Part shown: positions 34,690 to 44,317 of the stretch, piece after piece
How the letters are laid out: each line of letters starts with the position of its first letter
Position numbering within the stretch: position 1 is the stretch's first letter
Assembly (NCBI GenBank): GCA_964250805.1
Contig: CAXUHG010000002.1
Location: 1 to 64,000 of the forward strand
Length of the DNA: 64,000 bases
Direction: 5' to 3'
Source: JBBQVS01 sp964250805
Lineage (GTDB): Bacteria; Chloroflexota; Ktedonobacteria; Ktedonobacterales; Ktedonobacteraceae
Notes under the pieces: generated by a model
Seen by the model: the letters and a program-made list of their open reading frames with translations, nothing else
The model's database searches: none
What the model was told of the DNA's origin: nothing
Translations under genes and position numbers: made by a program

Positions 34690-37600
34690 ATGCAACGCAA
34701 CTTTTATCTTCGTAGACCCAAACGCCTATGGTACAGCCTGATTATCTTTATTGTGATGTTGAGTATTGCCAGTGCCTCTCAACTTCAGGCAAAAGCCAGT
34801 TCGCTCATAGCTGCTCGTCCCTGGATGAATACCGCACTAACGCCGGACCAGCGAGCCGATGCACTGATCGCACAAATGATTCTGGACGAGAAGATTGCAC
34901 TCGTGCATGGTGTGGCGGGTCCCTATATTGGTTACATCCCCGCCAATACACGCCTCGGTATTCCATCGGTCAATCTGGAAGATGGTCCGGCTGGCGTTGC
35001 CGATGACCAGGGACAGGTAACTGCCTTTCCTGCTCCTGTCGCAGGTGCTGCAAGTTGGGATACATCGCTCATGAATCAGTATGGGCAGGCACTCGGAAGT
35101 GAACAAGCTGGCAAGGGAACAAATGTTGTACTTGGACCGACGGTCAACATTTTGCGCGTGCCACAATGGGGAAGGAGCTTTGAGAGTTTTGGCGAAGACC
35201 CGTACCTCTCGTCACAGATGGCTGTTGCCGATGTGCAGGGCATTCAGTCGCAGGGAGTGATCGCTACCGTCAAGCACTTCGCCGTAAACAACCAGGAAGA
35301 CAATCGCGGTGGCGTGAGTGCTAATGTGGACGAGCGCACGCTACAAGAAATCTATTATCCTGCATTTAAGGCTGCTGTTACGCAAGGACAAGCTGGCGCA
35401 GTCATGTGTTCATATAATCAGGTCAATACGATCTACGCCTGTGAGAATCCCTTTCTTCTCAATCAAGCATTGAGACAACAATGGGGCTTCCCCGGCTTCG
35501 TGGTGTCCGACTGGGGTGCTACTCATAGCACGGTAGCAGCGGCGGATTCAGGGCTTGATATGGAGATGTGGGATGGGGCGTACTTCGGTGATGCACTTAA
35601 AACAGCGGTACTCAATGGTCAAGTTAGCATGACCACGCTCAATACACAGGTGCATCGCATTCTCCGCTCGATGTTCGCTGTTGGTCTTTTCGATCATCCA
35701 CCAGTAGGCTCACTATCGAACAATGTTGCCAGTGCCGCAGACGACCAATTCGCGCTACAGTCGGAGGAACAAGGGAGCGTGCTACTGAAGAACAGTCAGA
35801 ATCTCTTGCCATTGAATAGCAATTCAGTCCATTCGATTGCAGTCATTGGTCCGGGTGGCTCTGTCAATCCCAAGGATGCAGGTGGTGGTAGCGCAGGAGT
35901 GATTGCGCCTTTTATTGTGACTCCGTTGCAAGGTATCACGAAGCGTGCAGGCAGCAACATCAATGTACAATATGCTGAGGGAACTAATCCTGATGGAAGC
36001 TTGCCCGCTCTCGCAACTCAGTATCTCACGCCTCCTTCTGGTGGTGGCAATGGCTTGCAAGGCGAATACTTTAACAACATGACGTTATCGGGCACACCTG
36101 TTTTGACGCGAGTAGACCCAAATATCGACTTCAACTGGAATGGCAATTCGCCCGGCACTGGCGTTAACGCAACAAGCTGGTCTGCACGCTGGACTGGCAC
36201 GCTTACACCACCAGCAACCGGAACGTATGCCTTCTCCACCACCAGCGACGACGGGAGCCGTGTGTACATTAACAATCAGCTTGTAATTGATAATTGGCGC
36301 GATCAGTGGCCCAATGTTCAAAGCGGGTCAGTGCAACTTACAGGTGGGCAAGCCTATTCGATTCGAGTTGAATATTATCAAAACTGGGGTGGTAGTCGTG
36401 TAACGCTGGGTTGGAATGCCCCAGGTCAGGATACAGCGTTCAATCAGGCAGTGCAGTTAGCTAAGTCCTCGGACGTGGCTGTTGTTGTTGCCAACGATAA
36501 CGAGGCGGAAGGCTCGGACCGCACCAGTCTCAGCATCTCCGATGCACAAGAGCAACTCGTCGAGGCGGTGACACAAGCCAATCCTCATACTATTGTCGTA
36601 CTTAATACTGGTGCCCCGGTGCTTATGCCGTGGGTCAATCAAGCACAGGCCATTCTGGAGGCATGGTATCCTGGACAGGAAGATGGAAACGCGCTAGCGG
36701 CGTTGCTGTTTGGCGATGTGAATCCATCAGGCAAACTCCCCATGACCTTCCCGGCGAGCGCGAATGATGTACCAGCAAATACGCCCGCCCAGTATCCCGG
36801 CATTAACAACCAAGCGCAGTACTCGGAAGGTGTGTTTGTCGGCTATCGACACTACGACCAAAACAACATTACACCGCTCTTCCCCTTCGGATATGGGCTT
36901 TCCTACACAACGTTCGCATACAATAACCTTGCAATAAGCCCTGGAACTGCCTCTGCTACCAGCACGGTTACGGTGAGCCTTGATGTCACCAATAGTGGAT
37001 CACGGGCAGGTTCTGAAGTGGTACAGCTTTACTTGGGCATTCCTTCGACCAACGTGTCCGAGCCTCCTAAGCAGCTCAAAGGCTTCCAGAAGGTGGCATT
37101 GCAAGCTGGACAGACGCAGCATGTGAGCTTCTCGCTCTCTCCACAGGACTTCTCTTACTGGGATGTAAACGCCCACAACTGGCTTGTGCAGAACGGAACC
37201 TATTCAGTCATGGTGGGGAGTTCGTCACGCGATATTCGCCAGCAAGGAAGCTTCACGGTGAGCGGAAGTCCGCCTCCGCCTGCACCTCCGACTGATACTG
37301 CTATCCGTATCAACGCTGGGAGCGGAGCAGTCACTTCGGCGGCCTGGTTCCCATCCTTTAGCGCGGACGCAGGTTTTACTGGAGGAACAGCATCGACATC
37401 AGGGGCATCTGTTGATCTCACAGGTGTCACTAATCCCGCGCCTGAACAAGTCTATCAGAGCAATCGAGCAGGTAATTTCAGCTATGCTATTCCCAATTTG
37501 ACGCCGAATAAAGACTACACAGTGAGGCTGGACTTTGCCGAGACCTACTGGACCAAGGCGGGGCAACGCGTCTTCAACGTCAGTGCCAATGGGCAGCAGG

Positions 37601-38274
37601 TTTTGAGCAACTTCGATATTATCGCTGCCGCCAATGGACCTGGCAAAGCACTGGCGGAGTCATTTAAGGTGACGGCTGATGGAAGCGGTACTATCAATCT
37701 GCAGTTCGCCTCGGTTGTCGATAATGCCCTGGTCAATGGTATCGAGATTCTCGGTAGCGACTCGACTCCCACGCCGACGCCAACTCCTGGCTCCACTCCC
37801 ACACCAACCCCAACACCTCCGTCGTCGGGTGGCGGCGTGCAAATCAATGCTGGCGGAGACGCTGCTGCTCCCTTCATCGCTGATATGGGGTGGACAGGGG
37901 GGTCAACCTACAGCAATGCCGTGGCTATCGATACCAGCGGGGTGAGCAATCCTGCTCCCCAAGCCGTCTATCAAAGTGTGCGTGAAGGCAACTTTAGCTA
38001 CGCTATTGCCAAGTTGACCCCCAATCAGACCTACACGGTGAGGCTGCACTTTGCCGAATTGTACTGGACCAAGGCGGGACAACGCGTCTTCAACGTCAGT
38101 GCTAATGGACAGGCGGAACTCACCAACTTCGATATTGTGGCGGCGGCTGGGGTGAATGACAAAGCAGTGGTTAAGCAGTTTACGGTGACGGCTGATGGCA
38201 ACGGCACTCTCACGTTGCAGTTCACTCCGGTCGTCGATAACGCTCAGGTGAGCGGTATTGAGATTCTCTCGTAA
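34690..38274 (+). CDS. Secreted GH3 beta-glucosidase with PA14 and two malectin-like modules
   Basis: 1194 residues. Signal peptide about 14-36. The GH3 N-terminal barrel (about 40-340) contains RSFESFGEDPYLSS, VKHFAVNNQE and the nucleophile D274 in VVSDWGA. The GH3 C-terminal domain is split by a PA14 module (about 454-580, GLQGEYFNNMTLSG) and resumes with VVVANDNEAEGSDRTSLS, the probable acid/base region. An Fn3-like domain (about 747-857), two malectin-like modules (871-1023, 1051-1194) and a Thr/Pro linker between them follow. SD AAGGAGG. It would release glucose from beta-gluco-oligosaccharides outside the cell. Sugar specificity is not certain, since GH3 also covers xylosidases. Confidence 0.92.
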   Translation: MQRNFYLRRPKRLWYSLIIFIVMLSIASASQLQAKASSLIAARPWMNTALTPDQRADALIAQMILDEKIALVHGVAGPYIGYIPANTRLGIPSVNLEDGPAGVADDQGQVTAFPAPVAGAASWDTSLMNQYGQALGSEQAGKGTNVVLGPTVNILRVPQWGRSFESFGEDPYLSSQMAVADVQGIQSQGVIATVKHFAVNNQEDNRGGVSANVDERTLQEIYYPAFKAAVTQGQAGAVMCSYNQVNTIYACENPFLLNQALRQQWGFPGFVVSDWGATHSTVAAADSGLDMEMWDGAYFGDALKTAVLNGQVSMTTLNTQVHRILRSMFAVGLFDHPPVGSLSNNVASAADDQFALQSEEQGSVLLKNSQNLLPLNSNSVHSIAVIGPGGSVNPKDAGGGSAGVIAPFIVTPLQGITKRAGSNINVQYAEGTNPDGSLPALATQYLTPPSGGGNGLQGEYFNNMTLSGTPVLTRVDPNIDFNWNGNSPGTGVNATSWSARWTGTLTPPATGTYAFSTTSDDGSRVYINNQLVIDNWRDQWPNVQSGSVQLTGGQAYSIRVEYYQNWGGSRVTLGWNAPGQDTAFNQAVQLAKSSDVAVVVANDNEAEGSDRTSLSISDAQEQLVEAVTQANPHTIVVLNTGAPVLMPWVNQAQAILEAWYPGQEDGNALAALLFGDVNPSGKLPMTFPASANDVPANTPAQYPGINNQAQYSEGVFVGYRHYDQNNITPLFPFGYGLSYTTFAYNNLAISPGTASATSTVTVSLDVTNSGSRAGSEVVQLYLGIPSTNVSEPPKQLKGFQKVALQAGQTQHVSFSLSPQDFSYWDVNAHNWLVQNGTYSVMVGSSSRDIRQQGSFTVSGSPPPPAPPTDTAIRINAGSGAVTSAAWFPSFSADAGFTGGTASTSGASVDLTGVTNPAPEQVYQSNRAGNFSYAIPNLTPNKDYTVRLDFAETYWTKAGQRVFNVSANGQQVLSNFDIIAAANGPGKALAESFKVTADGSGTINLQFASVVDNALVNGIEILGSDSTPTPTPTPGSTPTPTPTPPSSGGGVQINAGGDAAAPFIADMGWTGGSTYSNAVAIDTSGVSNPAPQAVYQSVREGNFSYAIAKLTPNQTYTVRLHFAELYWTKAGQRVFNVSANGQAELTNFDIVAAAGVNDKAVVKQFTVTADGNGTLTLQFTPVVDNAQVSGIEILS

Positions 38275-38289
38275 CTTAGCAGGGAAAAG

Positions 38290-38363
38290 GGGTAGGGACC
38301 GATTTATCACGTCCTCGTCGGCAATCGCAATGCCAGCAGGACGTGATAAATCGGTCCCTACCC
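38290..38363. repeat. Dispersed inverted repeat element, family A copy 4, acting as terminator
   Basis: Perfect 26-bp arms (38290-38315; 38338-38363), core GTAGGGACCGATTTATCACG, with a 22-bp loop. It fills the gap between convergent GH3 and LacI genes, starting 15 bp after one stop and ending 2 bp before the other. Confidence 0.85.
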
Positions 38364-38365
38364 TC

Positions 38366-39400
38366 TTATTGTCTTGCAGGAGCGGCACAAGACTCTCGCT
38401 GTACCAGTGAAGTTGCCAGTTCAATGCGCTTGTTTTCAAGCGTTTCACCGGCGATCAGACGCAACAACATCTGTGTCGCCGTGCGCCCCATTTCTCGTAG
38501 CGGCTGCCGAATCGTCGTCAATGGTGGACTCATTCTTGCTGCACTGGGAATGTCATCAAATCCGATGACGCTCATATCTTTCGGCACATGCACGTCCCTC
38601 GCGTAGAGCGCACGGTAGACTCCTGTGGTCTGTTCATCATTCGCTGCGAATATCGCGGTTGGAGGTTCAGGGAGATCGAGCAGAGCAAGAGTCTCTTGAT
38701 ATCCACTCTCGTGACCAAAATTGCCGGGACGTATTAAGGCTGGGTCCATTGCTATTCCTTGCATCTCAAGAGCAGCATTATAGCCAGCGAGACGCGCTCT
38801 ACTTGTCATATGTGTTGGAGTACCGGTAATAGTTGCGATACGCCGATGACCGAGGCCAAGCAGATACTCGACTGCCATCAGCCCTCCGACCCAGTTTGTA
38901 GCACCAACGGAAGGTATATCTGGCTCCAATTGTAACGTATCATCAATCACCACGAAAGGAATACGTTGCTTGCGTAATCTCTCTATATGCCGAGTCCGGT
39001 CTCGCGTTGTGAATAAGAGTGCGCCATCAGTTGTCTTATTTGTCACCTTGCTCTGCCAATGACGTTCACGAAATGTATTGTCGTGCATAGAATAGAGCGC
39101 GATTCGATACTCAGTCTGGTTTAAGATTTCTTCGATACCACGAAGGATTTCTAAACCATATTCGCTATCCAAGGCGTCCGGTGAAATCAGATCGATAAGG
39201 TACGTCTGTTTTGTCTGACCATCTATTTGCGGACGTGTTGCTCGGCTATGAACATATCCAGTTTCGGCAATGATTCGCTCTATACGTTCTCTCGTTGTTG
39301 GAGCTACATCTGGTCTATGATTGAGGACTTTTGATACGGTCGGAATTGATACGCCAGCCGCCGCCGCTAACTCAGCAATTTTGAGACGTTGATAACTCAA
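38366..39400 (-). CDS. LacI-family regulator, TTG start
   Basis: 344 residues. TTG at 39400 is chosen because SD AAGGAT lies 6 bp upstream and the protein then begins SYQRLKIAELAAAAGVS, the normal distance to a LacI HTH. A frame extending 31 codons further would translate a field of small palindromes. The effector domain shows LGHRRIATITGTPTH, AIFAANDEQTTGVYRAL, MSVIGFDDIPSAARMSPPLT and ESCAAP, closely paralleling the LacI protein at 8555-9601. Convergent with the three secreted-enzyme genes and a plausible regulator of them. No operator was located. Confidence 0.88.
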   Translation of the reverse strand: MSYQRLKIAELAAAAGVSIPTVSKVLNHRPDVAPTTRERIERIIAETGYVHSRATRPQIDGQTKQTYLIDLISPDALDSEYGLEILRGIEEILNQTEYRIALYSMHDNTFRERHWQSKVTNKTTDGALLFTTRDRTRHIERLRKQRIPFVVIDDTLQLEPDIPSVGATNWVGGLMAVEYLLGLGHRRIATITGTPTHMTSRARLAGYNAALEMQGIAMDPALIRPGNFGHESGYQETLALLDLPEPPTAIFAANDEQTTGVYRALYARDVHVPKDMSVIGFDDIPSAARMSPPLTTIRQPLREMGRTATQMLLRLIAGETLENKRIELATSLVQRESCAAPARQ

Positions 39401-39463
39401 TATACGATCCTTAATTAGCTTAAAATTCAGACAGCCAACGGAATACTCACTCATCTTGCCAAC

Positions 39464-39590
39464 GAACTTCGTTCTACGCTTCGCGTCAGGCAAGATGCAA
39501 GGAACACTTCGTTCTCATCTTAGGCATTCAGAAACGATGCTTCGCATCTAACTTCGTTCATTTGAATGAGAAGAGTGCGCTTCGCTCAGG
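39464..39590. repeat. Cluster of TTC-centred mini-palindromes upstream of LacI
   Basis: Short stems around a TTC loop: GAAC-TTC-GTTC (39464-39474), ACGC-TTC-GCGT (39476-39486), GAACACTTCGTTC (39502-39514), GATGC-TTC-GCATC (39536-39548), AAC-TTC-GTT (39550-39558) and imperfect GCGC-TTC-GCTC (39577-39587). The loop is constant and the stems differ. The remainder of 39591-39782 is AT-rich with no gene seen. Confidence 0.65.
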
Positions 39591-39782
39591 CTGTCTGCAA
39601 TGAATACTTTATGTAGAGAGAAAATGGCACTTTTATAACTAAACTCAATTTTATCTGGCTTTGTTTTAGCTGTCAAGCATAAGCTTATCTTCCTCATGGC
39701 TAATGAGACAAACTTTCTCACGGGGATAATCAATATATCCGCTAAAACACTCTCTCACGCTCTTATCTAATGAAGCACACTT

Positions 39783-40556
39783 TTACTTTTCAGATACATC
39801 GAGAATAGCATGAACAAAGCGTAGCGTTTCTGGAAGTGGTGCCTCGTCGTCTACTTGCTCGTCGCGCCACACTAGCGCATTGGAAATTAACGCAGACCAT
39901 TCGGGCAATGCTCGTGCTGTCCATAGAGCAGCTTGCTTCTTGGAAACAAAGTCTCCTGTTTGAAACGTGTAATAAATGCGACACATTGTTAAAATTGCAT
40001 ACGCTTGGAAACCTCGTGTACGTCCACTATATACCCATGTGCGCCACGCTTTTGCCTGCACACGCACGGCATTAAGCAGTTCTTCCTTCGAGACGGGATC
40101 GACGAGTTGTTGTGGCGATGGACCATAGAGGGAGACGCCTTTTTCGTGCAGGACGTAGCGGTTGAGTATCCAATCAGCATTCGCCTCTTTAATGTGAAAT
40201 GGCTCCCCTGGACTCATGAGTGCGATGGTAAAGTGCGGCTGTGTAATCTTGAGGTCTCGTACAGCAATATAGCCGATCTCGATTCGATTCTCCCAGTTTC
40301 GATGTTGAGCAATGATCTCGTTATGCATCACCTGCAAACGCTCAAAATCTTGTTCGCCGATAAACGTAGAGGTGGCAACTACGAGGTCGATATCGCTGAT
40401 ATCGTAATCAAAATCCCCCAGGACAAGCGAGCCAAACAGCGATAGTCCAACAAGCTTTTCACCAAGGATTGCTTGTATGCGCTCAAAGAGTTGAGCTAGT
40501 AGTTCGTTGATGTCGGCGTATGGTGTTGGGTTTGCGGAGAATTTGGATAGTTGCAT
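39783..40556 (-). CDS. Nucleotidyltransferase, aminoglycoside adenylyltransferase (AadA-like) fold
   Basis: 257 residues from ATG 40556. The nucleotidyltransferase motif GSLVLGDFDYDISDIDLVV lies near residue 43, with the two catalytic Asp in DID. A C-terminal all-helical domain resembles DUF4111 (WILNRYVLHEKGVSLYGPSP, VYSGRTRGFQAYAILTMCRI), the partner domain of ANT(3'')/ANT(9) enzymes. It could adenylylate a small molecule, but drug resistance cannot be claimed from sequence. Stand-alone gene without an obvious operon. Confidence 0.82.
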   Translation of the reverse strand: MQLSKFSANPTPYADINELLAQLFERIQAILGEKLVGLSLFGSLVLGDFDYDISDIDLVVATSTFIGEQDFERLQVMHNEIIAQHRNWENRIEIGYIAVRDLKITQPHFTIALMSPGEPFHIKEANADWILNRYVLHEKGVSLYGPSPQQLVDPVSKEELLNAVRVQAKAWRTWVYSGRTRGFQAYAILTMCRIYYTFQTGDFVSKKQAALWTARALPEWSALISNALVWRDEQVDDEAPLPETLRFVHAILDVSEK

Positions 40557-40759
40557 TGTTCCGCACCTTTGCAAATAGGTAGATATCGCCTATCTATAGT
40601 AGTAGGCTGATTGATAGAGTAGTTCAGTAAGTTCTTGTGGTGTCATATATCATCTTCATAAACTTGCATAATGGCAACAAGTATAGCAGAGAACATAGAC
40701 AAGTACAATTTATCAAATGTAGATGAAGAAAGTACGCGAGAGATTCGCTAACCTCACAC

Positions 40760-41689
40760 TCAGTACGATACTAGCACCTCTATCAGCATCTCCCAAAACC
40801 GCTCTACGTCCAGACCGTAGCCGACATGTGCATTTGCTGGTTGTCCTAGCTTATTGTATACATCGCACACAGTACGACCTGCACTCAACTGGCTCGTGGT
40901 CTCAATCTCGACATACATACTAGATGAGGGAACAATGGATGAGTCGATGACTGCTGCAATGGCGCAAGGATCGTGAACGGGGGGCGAAGGGAAGCCGAAG
41001 ACGTTTTTGTAGCTGTCAGCAAAGTAGACGAGCAGGTCGGCGGCAAAGTTCGCTACAGGACGGCTAGCGTTGCGCAGACGCGCTATAATCTTCTCCGTTG
41101 CGAGTGCTTGATGCGTTACTTCTAACGGTACCATTGTTATCGGGCATCCGCTTTTGAAGACGATGAAGGCTGCTTCGGGGTCGAACCAGATATTAAATTC
41201 GGCGGCAGGCGTGACATTGCCAAGCCCAATCGCACCACCCATCAACGAGATAGCCTGTATCTTCGAGAGAATAGCAGGTTCACGGCGCATCGCAAGAGCA
41301 ATATTGGTTAATGGTCCCGTTGCCACAACGGTAATATCGCCATCTGAATTGAGTAACAGGTCGATGAGCAGATCAACGCTATGCTGCGGAGCCAGTTTGA
41401 TATCTGGTTCGGGCACGTTAGGACCATCCATACCAGAGGCACCGTGAATATCCGCTGCGTGACGTGCAGGACGCACTAATGGACGATCCATACCCTTTGC
41501 TATTGGAATATTACGAATGTTTGCGAGAGAGCAGACTTTGAGCGCGTTCTGCGCCGTCTTTTCGACTGCTTGATTGCCAGCAACGGTGGTAATCGCAAGT
41601 AATTCAAGGGCGGGATGATGTGCCACGAACAATATGGCTATGGCATCGTCGTGTCCGGGGTCGCAGTCGAGAATGATTTTTTGTCTCAT
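40760..41689 (-). CDS. Inosine-uridine-preferring nucleoside hydrolase
   Basis: 309 residues from ATG 41689; an ATG five codons upstream is also possible. The Ca2+-binding family motif IILDCDPGHDDAIAI is at residue 4, and other blocks are TVAGNQAVEKTAQNAL, VVATGPLTNIALA, LMGGAIGLGNVTPAAEFN and VHDPCAIAAVID. It splits the N-glycosidic bond of nucleosides to base and ribose. It is divergent from an MFS gene. Proximity to phosphopentomutase (44314-45486) suggests a nucleoside-salvage neighbourhood. Confidence 0.93.
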   Translation of the reverse strand: MRQKIILDCDPGHDDAIAILFVAHHPALELLAITTVAGNQAVEKTAQNALKVCSLANIRNIPIAKGMDRPLVRPARHAADIHGASGMDGPNVPEPDIKLAPQHSVDLLIDLLLNSDGDITVVATGPLTNIALAMRREPAILSKIQAISLMGGAIGLGNVTPAAEFNIWFDPEAAFIVFKSGCPITMVPLEVTHQALATEKIIARLRNASRPVANFAADLLVYFADSYKNVFGFPSPPVHDPCAIAAVIDSSIVPSSSMYVEIETTSQLSAGRTVCDVYNKLGQPANAHVGYGLDVERFWEMLIEVLVSY

Positions 41690-41792
41690 CACAAATTCTT
41701 TCATCAGTGGTTTTTTCGGTGACTCTCACTATATTGTTTAGCGCAAGCACACGTCAACATGTTAGCCCAATTGTATGATATATACTTGTGCT

Positions 41793-43004
41793 ATGAGCAA
41801 TGAAACAAAGCAACAACCGCTGCTAAAAAACCGCAATTTCATGTTGCTATGGAGCGGACAACTTATCTCGTGGATAGGCACGGAGGTTACTGGAATTGCC
41901 TTGCCTCTTGTCGTTCTTTCACTGACAGGCTCTTATGCTCAAGCTGGTGCGATTGCGGCAATGAGAGGGCTTATCTATGTTGTACTTGCACTCCCTGCTG
42001 GCGTCGCTATTGACCGTTGGGATCGTAGGATTGTGATGATTATTGGCAACATCGGTAGTGGTGTGGCTATGAGTAGTGTATGTGTTGCCTTGCTGTTCGG
42101 ACGCCTGACAATTACCCAACTTTATATCGTTGGTCTTGTCGAAGGGTCGTTCTTTGTTTTCGCAAATCTTGCGCGTTTCGCCTCGTTCCCGCGTGTCGTG
42201 TCGAAAGAACAGTTTCCTGCGGCGGCGGCACAAAGCAGTGTTGCGGATAACATTGCATTGCTCACTGGACCACCACTAGGCGGCTTCCTTTTTCAGATAG
42301 CAGGTGCATTCCTCACATTTCTTACCGATGCCGCATCATATTTTATCAATGCACTTGCCCTGCTCTTTATTACGGCACCATTACAGGAAGAGAAAAATAC
42401 TACGCGACCTGCACTTCTAAAAGATATCCGCGTAGGCATGCAGTGGTTCTGGCAACAACACACGATACGGTTGCTGAATATCTTGACCGCAACACGCACG
42501 GTTACTGCCTCTGGCTTGTACTTGATCATCATCTGGATAGCTAAACAGCATCATTCCTCGTCGTTTGTCATTGGCCTTCTGTTCGCGCTGGGGGCATTAG
42601 GTGGCATCGTCGGCTCACTGTTTGCAAGCCGTATTCATTCACGTTACACGTTTCGTACATTGCTAAGAATAACGACTGGATTGTATTTTCTGGTTTTCGC
42701 CTGTTATGCCTTCGCGTACAACGATTTTCTGCTAGCAACGGTTACTGCCGCACTCTATATGGTTGATCCGCTCTATGAAGTGACAGTATCAACCTATAGT
42801 GCTACCGTTATTCCTGATAGGATACGAGGACGCGTACTTAGCTTGACACGACTTGTCGTTCTAGCGTCCAACTCCTTCGGCTATTTCGCTACTGGCTTGC
42901 TACTACAATACACTGGTAGCACATGGACAATCGCTATTCTTTCCTGCCTATTATTCATGACAGTACTCATTCCACTGTTCTCTTCTCTCCTCGCAAAAAC
43001 GTAA
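41793..43004 (+). CDS. MFS transporter
   Basis: 403 residues from ATG 41793, preferred because MSNETKQQPLLKNRNFMLLWSGQ matches the usual start of this MFS_3-type exporter group; an ATG six codons earlier exists. Twelve hydrophobic segments. The loop 2-3 motif reads LPAGVAIDRWDRRIVMIIGN, and FASRIHSRYTFRTLL marks the repeated motif in the second half. No SD is visible and TATGATAT lies just upstream, so a very short leader is possible. Substrate unknown. Confidence 0.88.
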   Translation: MSNETKQQPLLKNRNFMLLWSGQLISWIGTEVTGIALPLVVLSLTGSYAQAGAIAAMRGLIYVVLALPAGVAIDRWDRRIVMIIGNIGSGVAMSSVCVALLFGRLTITQLYIVGLVEGSFFVFANLARFASFPRVVSKEQFPAAAAQSSVADNIALLTGPPLGGFLFQIAGAFLTFLTDAASYFINALALLFITAPLQEEKNTTRPALLKDIRVGMQWFWQQHTIRLLNILTATRTVTASGLYLIIIWIAKQHHSSSFVIGLLFALGALGGIVGSLFASRIHSRYTFRTLLRITTGLYFLVFACYAFAYNDFLLATVTAALYMVDPLYEVTVSTYSATVIPDRIRGRVLSLTRLVVLASNSFGYFATGLLLQYTGSTWTIAILSCLLFMTVLIPLFSSLLAKT

Positions 43005-43108
43005 TAGATATGTATGACTCGACGCGCCATGCATGAATTGTTATAATGATTTTGTAGAGATGATACTGAAAAAGACAGAACTACAAACAAGCTTGGGGGT
43101 AATATACA

Positions 43109-44317
43109 TTGTCAGCAACAGCACGCGGCAATTTGATAATAGGGCAGTCGGGCGGTGCCACAGCCGTAATTAACGCAAGTCTTGTGGGCGCGGTTGATGC
43201 CGCGCTTCGAGATGGACGTATCGGTGGCATCTATGGAATGCAGTACGGCATTCAAGGTCTGCTCGAAGAAGATATTCTGGATTTACGCCAGCAACCAACG
43301 TCGCTCTGGCAACAACTTTTATATGCACCGTCGGCGGCACTCGGCTCATGTCGCTACAAATTGCAGGACGAAGACCCGGCACAAGCGGTAGAGATATTGA
43401 GACGCTATGATATCCGCTACATGGTTTATATCGGCGGCAACGATTCGGCGGATACAGCTCATCGCCTCGTACAAGCGGCTCAGCAAAGAAACTATGAACT
43501 ACATATAATTAGTGTTCCCAAGACCATCGACAACGACCTACCCTTTACCGATCATTGTCCGGGCTATGGTAGTGCTGCACGCTTCATCGCACAGGCCACG
43601 ATAGACTCGACAATGAACACGATCTCTATTCCGTGGCATTATCCAGTCAAGGTAATCGAGACGATGGGGCGCGACGCAGGCTGGCTCACAGCTTCATCCG
43701 CGTTGGGCAAGCGAGACGAGAATGATCCTCCACATATTATTCTTACACCCGAACATTCCTTCAACATCGACTCATTCCTAGCACAGGTTGAGGCCGTGTA
43801 TCGTCGTCTTGGCTACGTTGTCATTGCGGCTGCGGAGACGATACGCGATGAAAAGGGACAAGCACTCGGCTCTGTGGGACAGGTTGGTACCGATGCCTTT
43901 CATCACCCCCTGTTGAGTGGTGCAGGTCAGGAACTCGTCGATCTGGTCAAGAATCGGCTCAATCTTCGCGCACGCTTCGACAAGCCAGGGGATTTACAGC
44001 GCATGTCTTCGGCTCATATCTCGTCTGTTGACCGTGATGAGGCGTATCTTGTGGGACAGGCAGGCGTCAGGGCACTCTTAGACGGTGAAAGCGATAAGAT
44101 GGTCACGCTAGAACGCCATAATGAGCCACAGTATCATTGCGTAACGGGTCTGGTGGAGCTTTCAAAAGTGGCAAACGAGCAAAAGCTTCTACCCACAGGC
44201 TATATGAATGATACGAAAACGATGGTCACGCAGGCTTTTTACGACTATGCATTGCCCTTGATTGGTGAGCCGCTCAGCACCTATCCAGCACTAGAGAGAG
44301 TTCAGGTGCGTCCATGA
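43109..44317 (+). CDS. pfp: Pyrophosphate-dependent 6-phosphofructokinase
   Basis: 402 residues from TTG 43109 (GGGGG SD-like run upstream). Phosphorylates fructose 6-phosphate using PPi. The choice of donor is read from two positions: GGNDS, where ATP enzymes have GGDGS (Asp at the G104 equivalent), and PKTIDND, where ATP enzymes have PGTIDND (Lys at the 124 equivalent). The substrate block MGRDAGWLTASSAL is intact. Its stop overlaps the phosphopentomutase start by 4 bp. First gene of a tight four-gene unit of sugar-phosphate enzymes. Confidence 0.9.
   Translation: MSATARGNLIIGQSGGATAVINASLVGAVDAALRDGRIGGIYGMQYGIQGLLEEDILDLRQQPTSLWQQLLYAPSAALGSCRYKLQDEDPAQAVEILRRYDIRYMVYIGGNDSADTAHRLVQAAQQRNYELHIISVPKTIDNDLPFTDHCPGYGSAARFIAQATIDSTMNTISIPWHYPVKVIETMGRDAGWLTASSALGKRDENDPPHIILTPEHSFNIDSFLAQVEAVYRRLGYVVIAAAETIRDEKGQALGSVGQVGTDAFHHPLLSGAGQELVDLVKNRLNLRARFDKPGDLQRMSSAHISSVDRDEAYLVGQAGVRALLDGESDKMVTLERHNEPQYHCVTGLVELSKVANEQKLLPTGYMNDTKTMVTQAFYDYALPLIGEPLSTYPALERVQVRP

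Noticed and set aside
39401..39493. N-terminal extension of the third LacI protein
   Set aside because: It translates mini-palindromes; TTG 39400 has a good SD and places the HTH normally.
39464..39590. CRISPR-like array
   Set aside because: The units are tiny palindromes with different stems and no constant repeat or spacer length.
39783..40556. Aminoglycoside resistance gene
   Set aside because: The fold is AadA-like but drug specificity cannot be read from sequence, and there is no mobile context.
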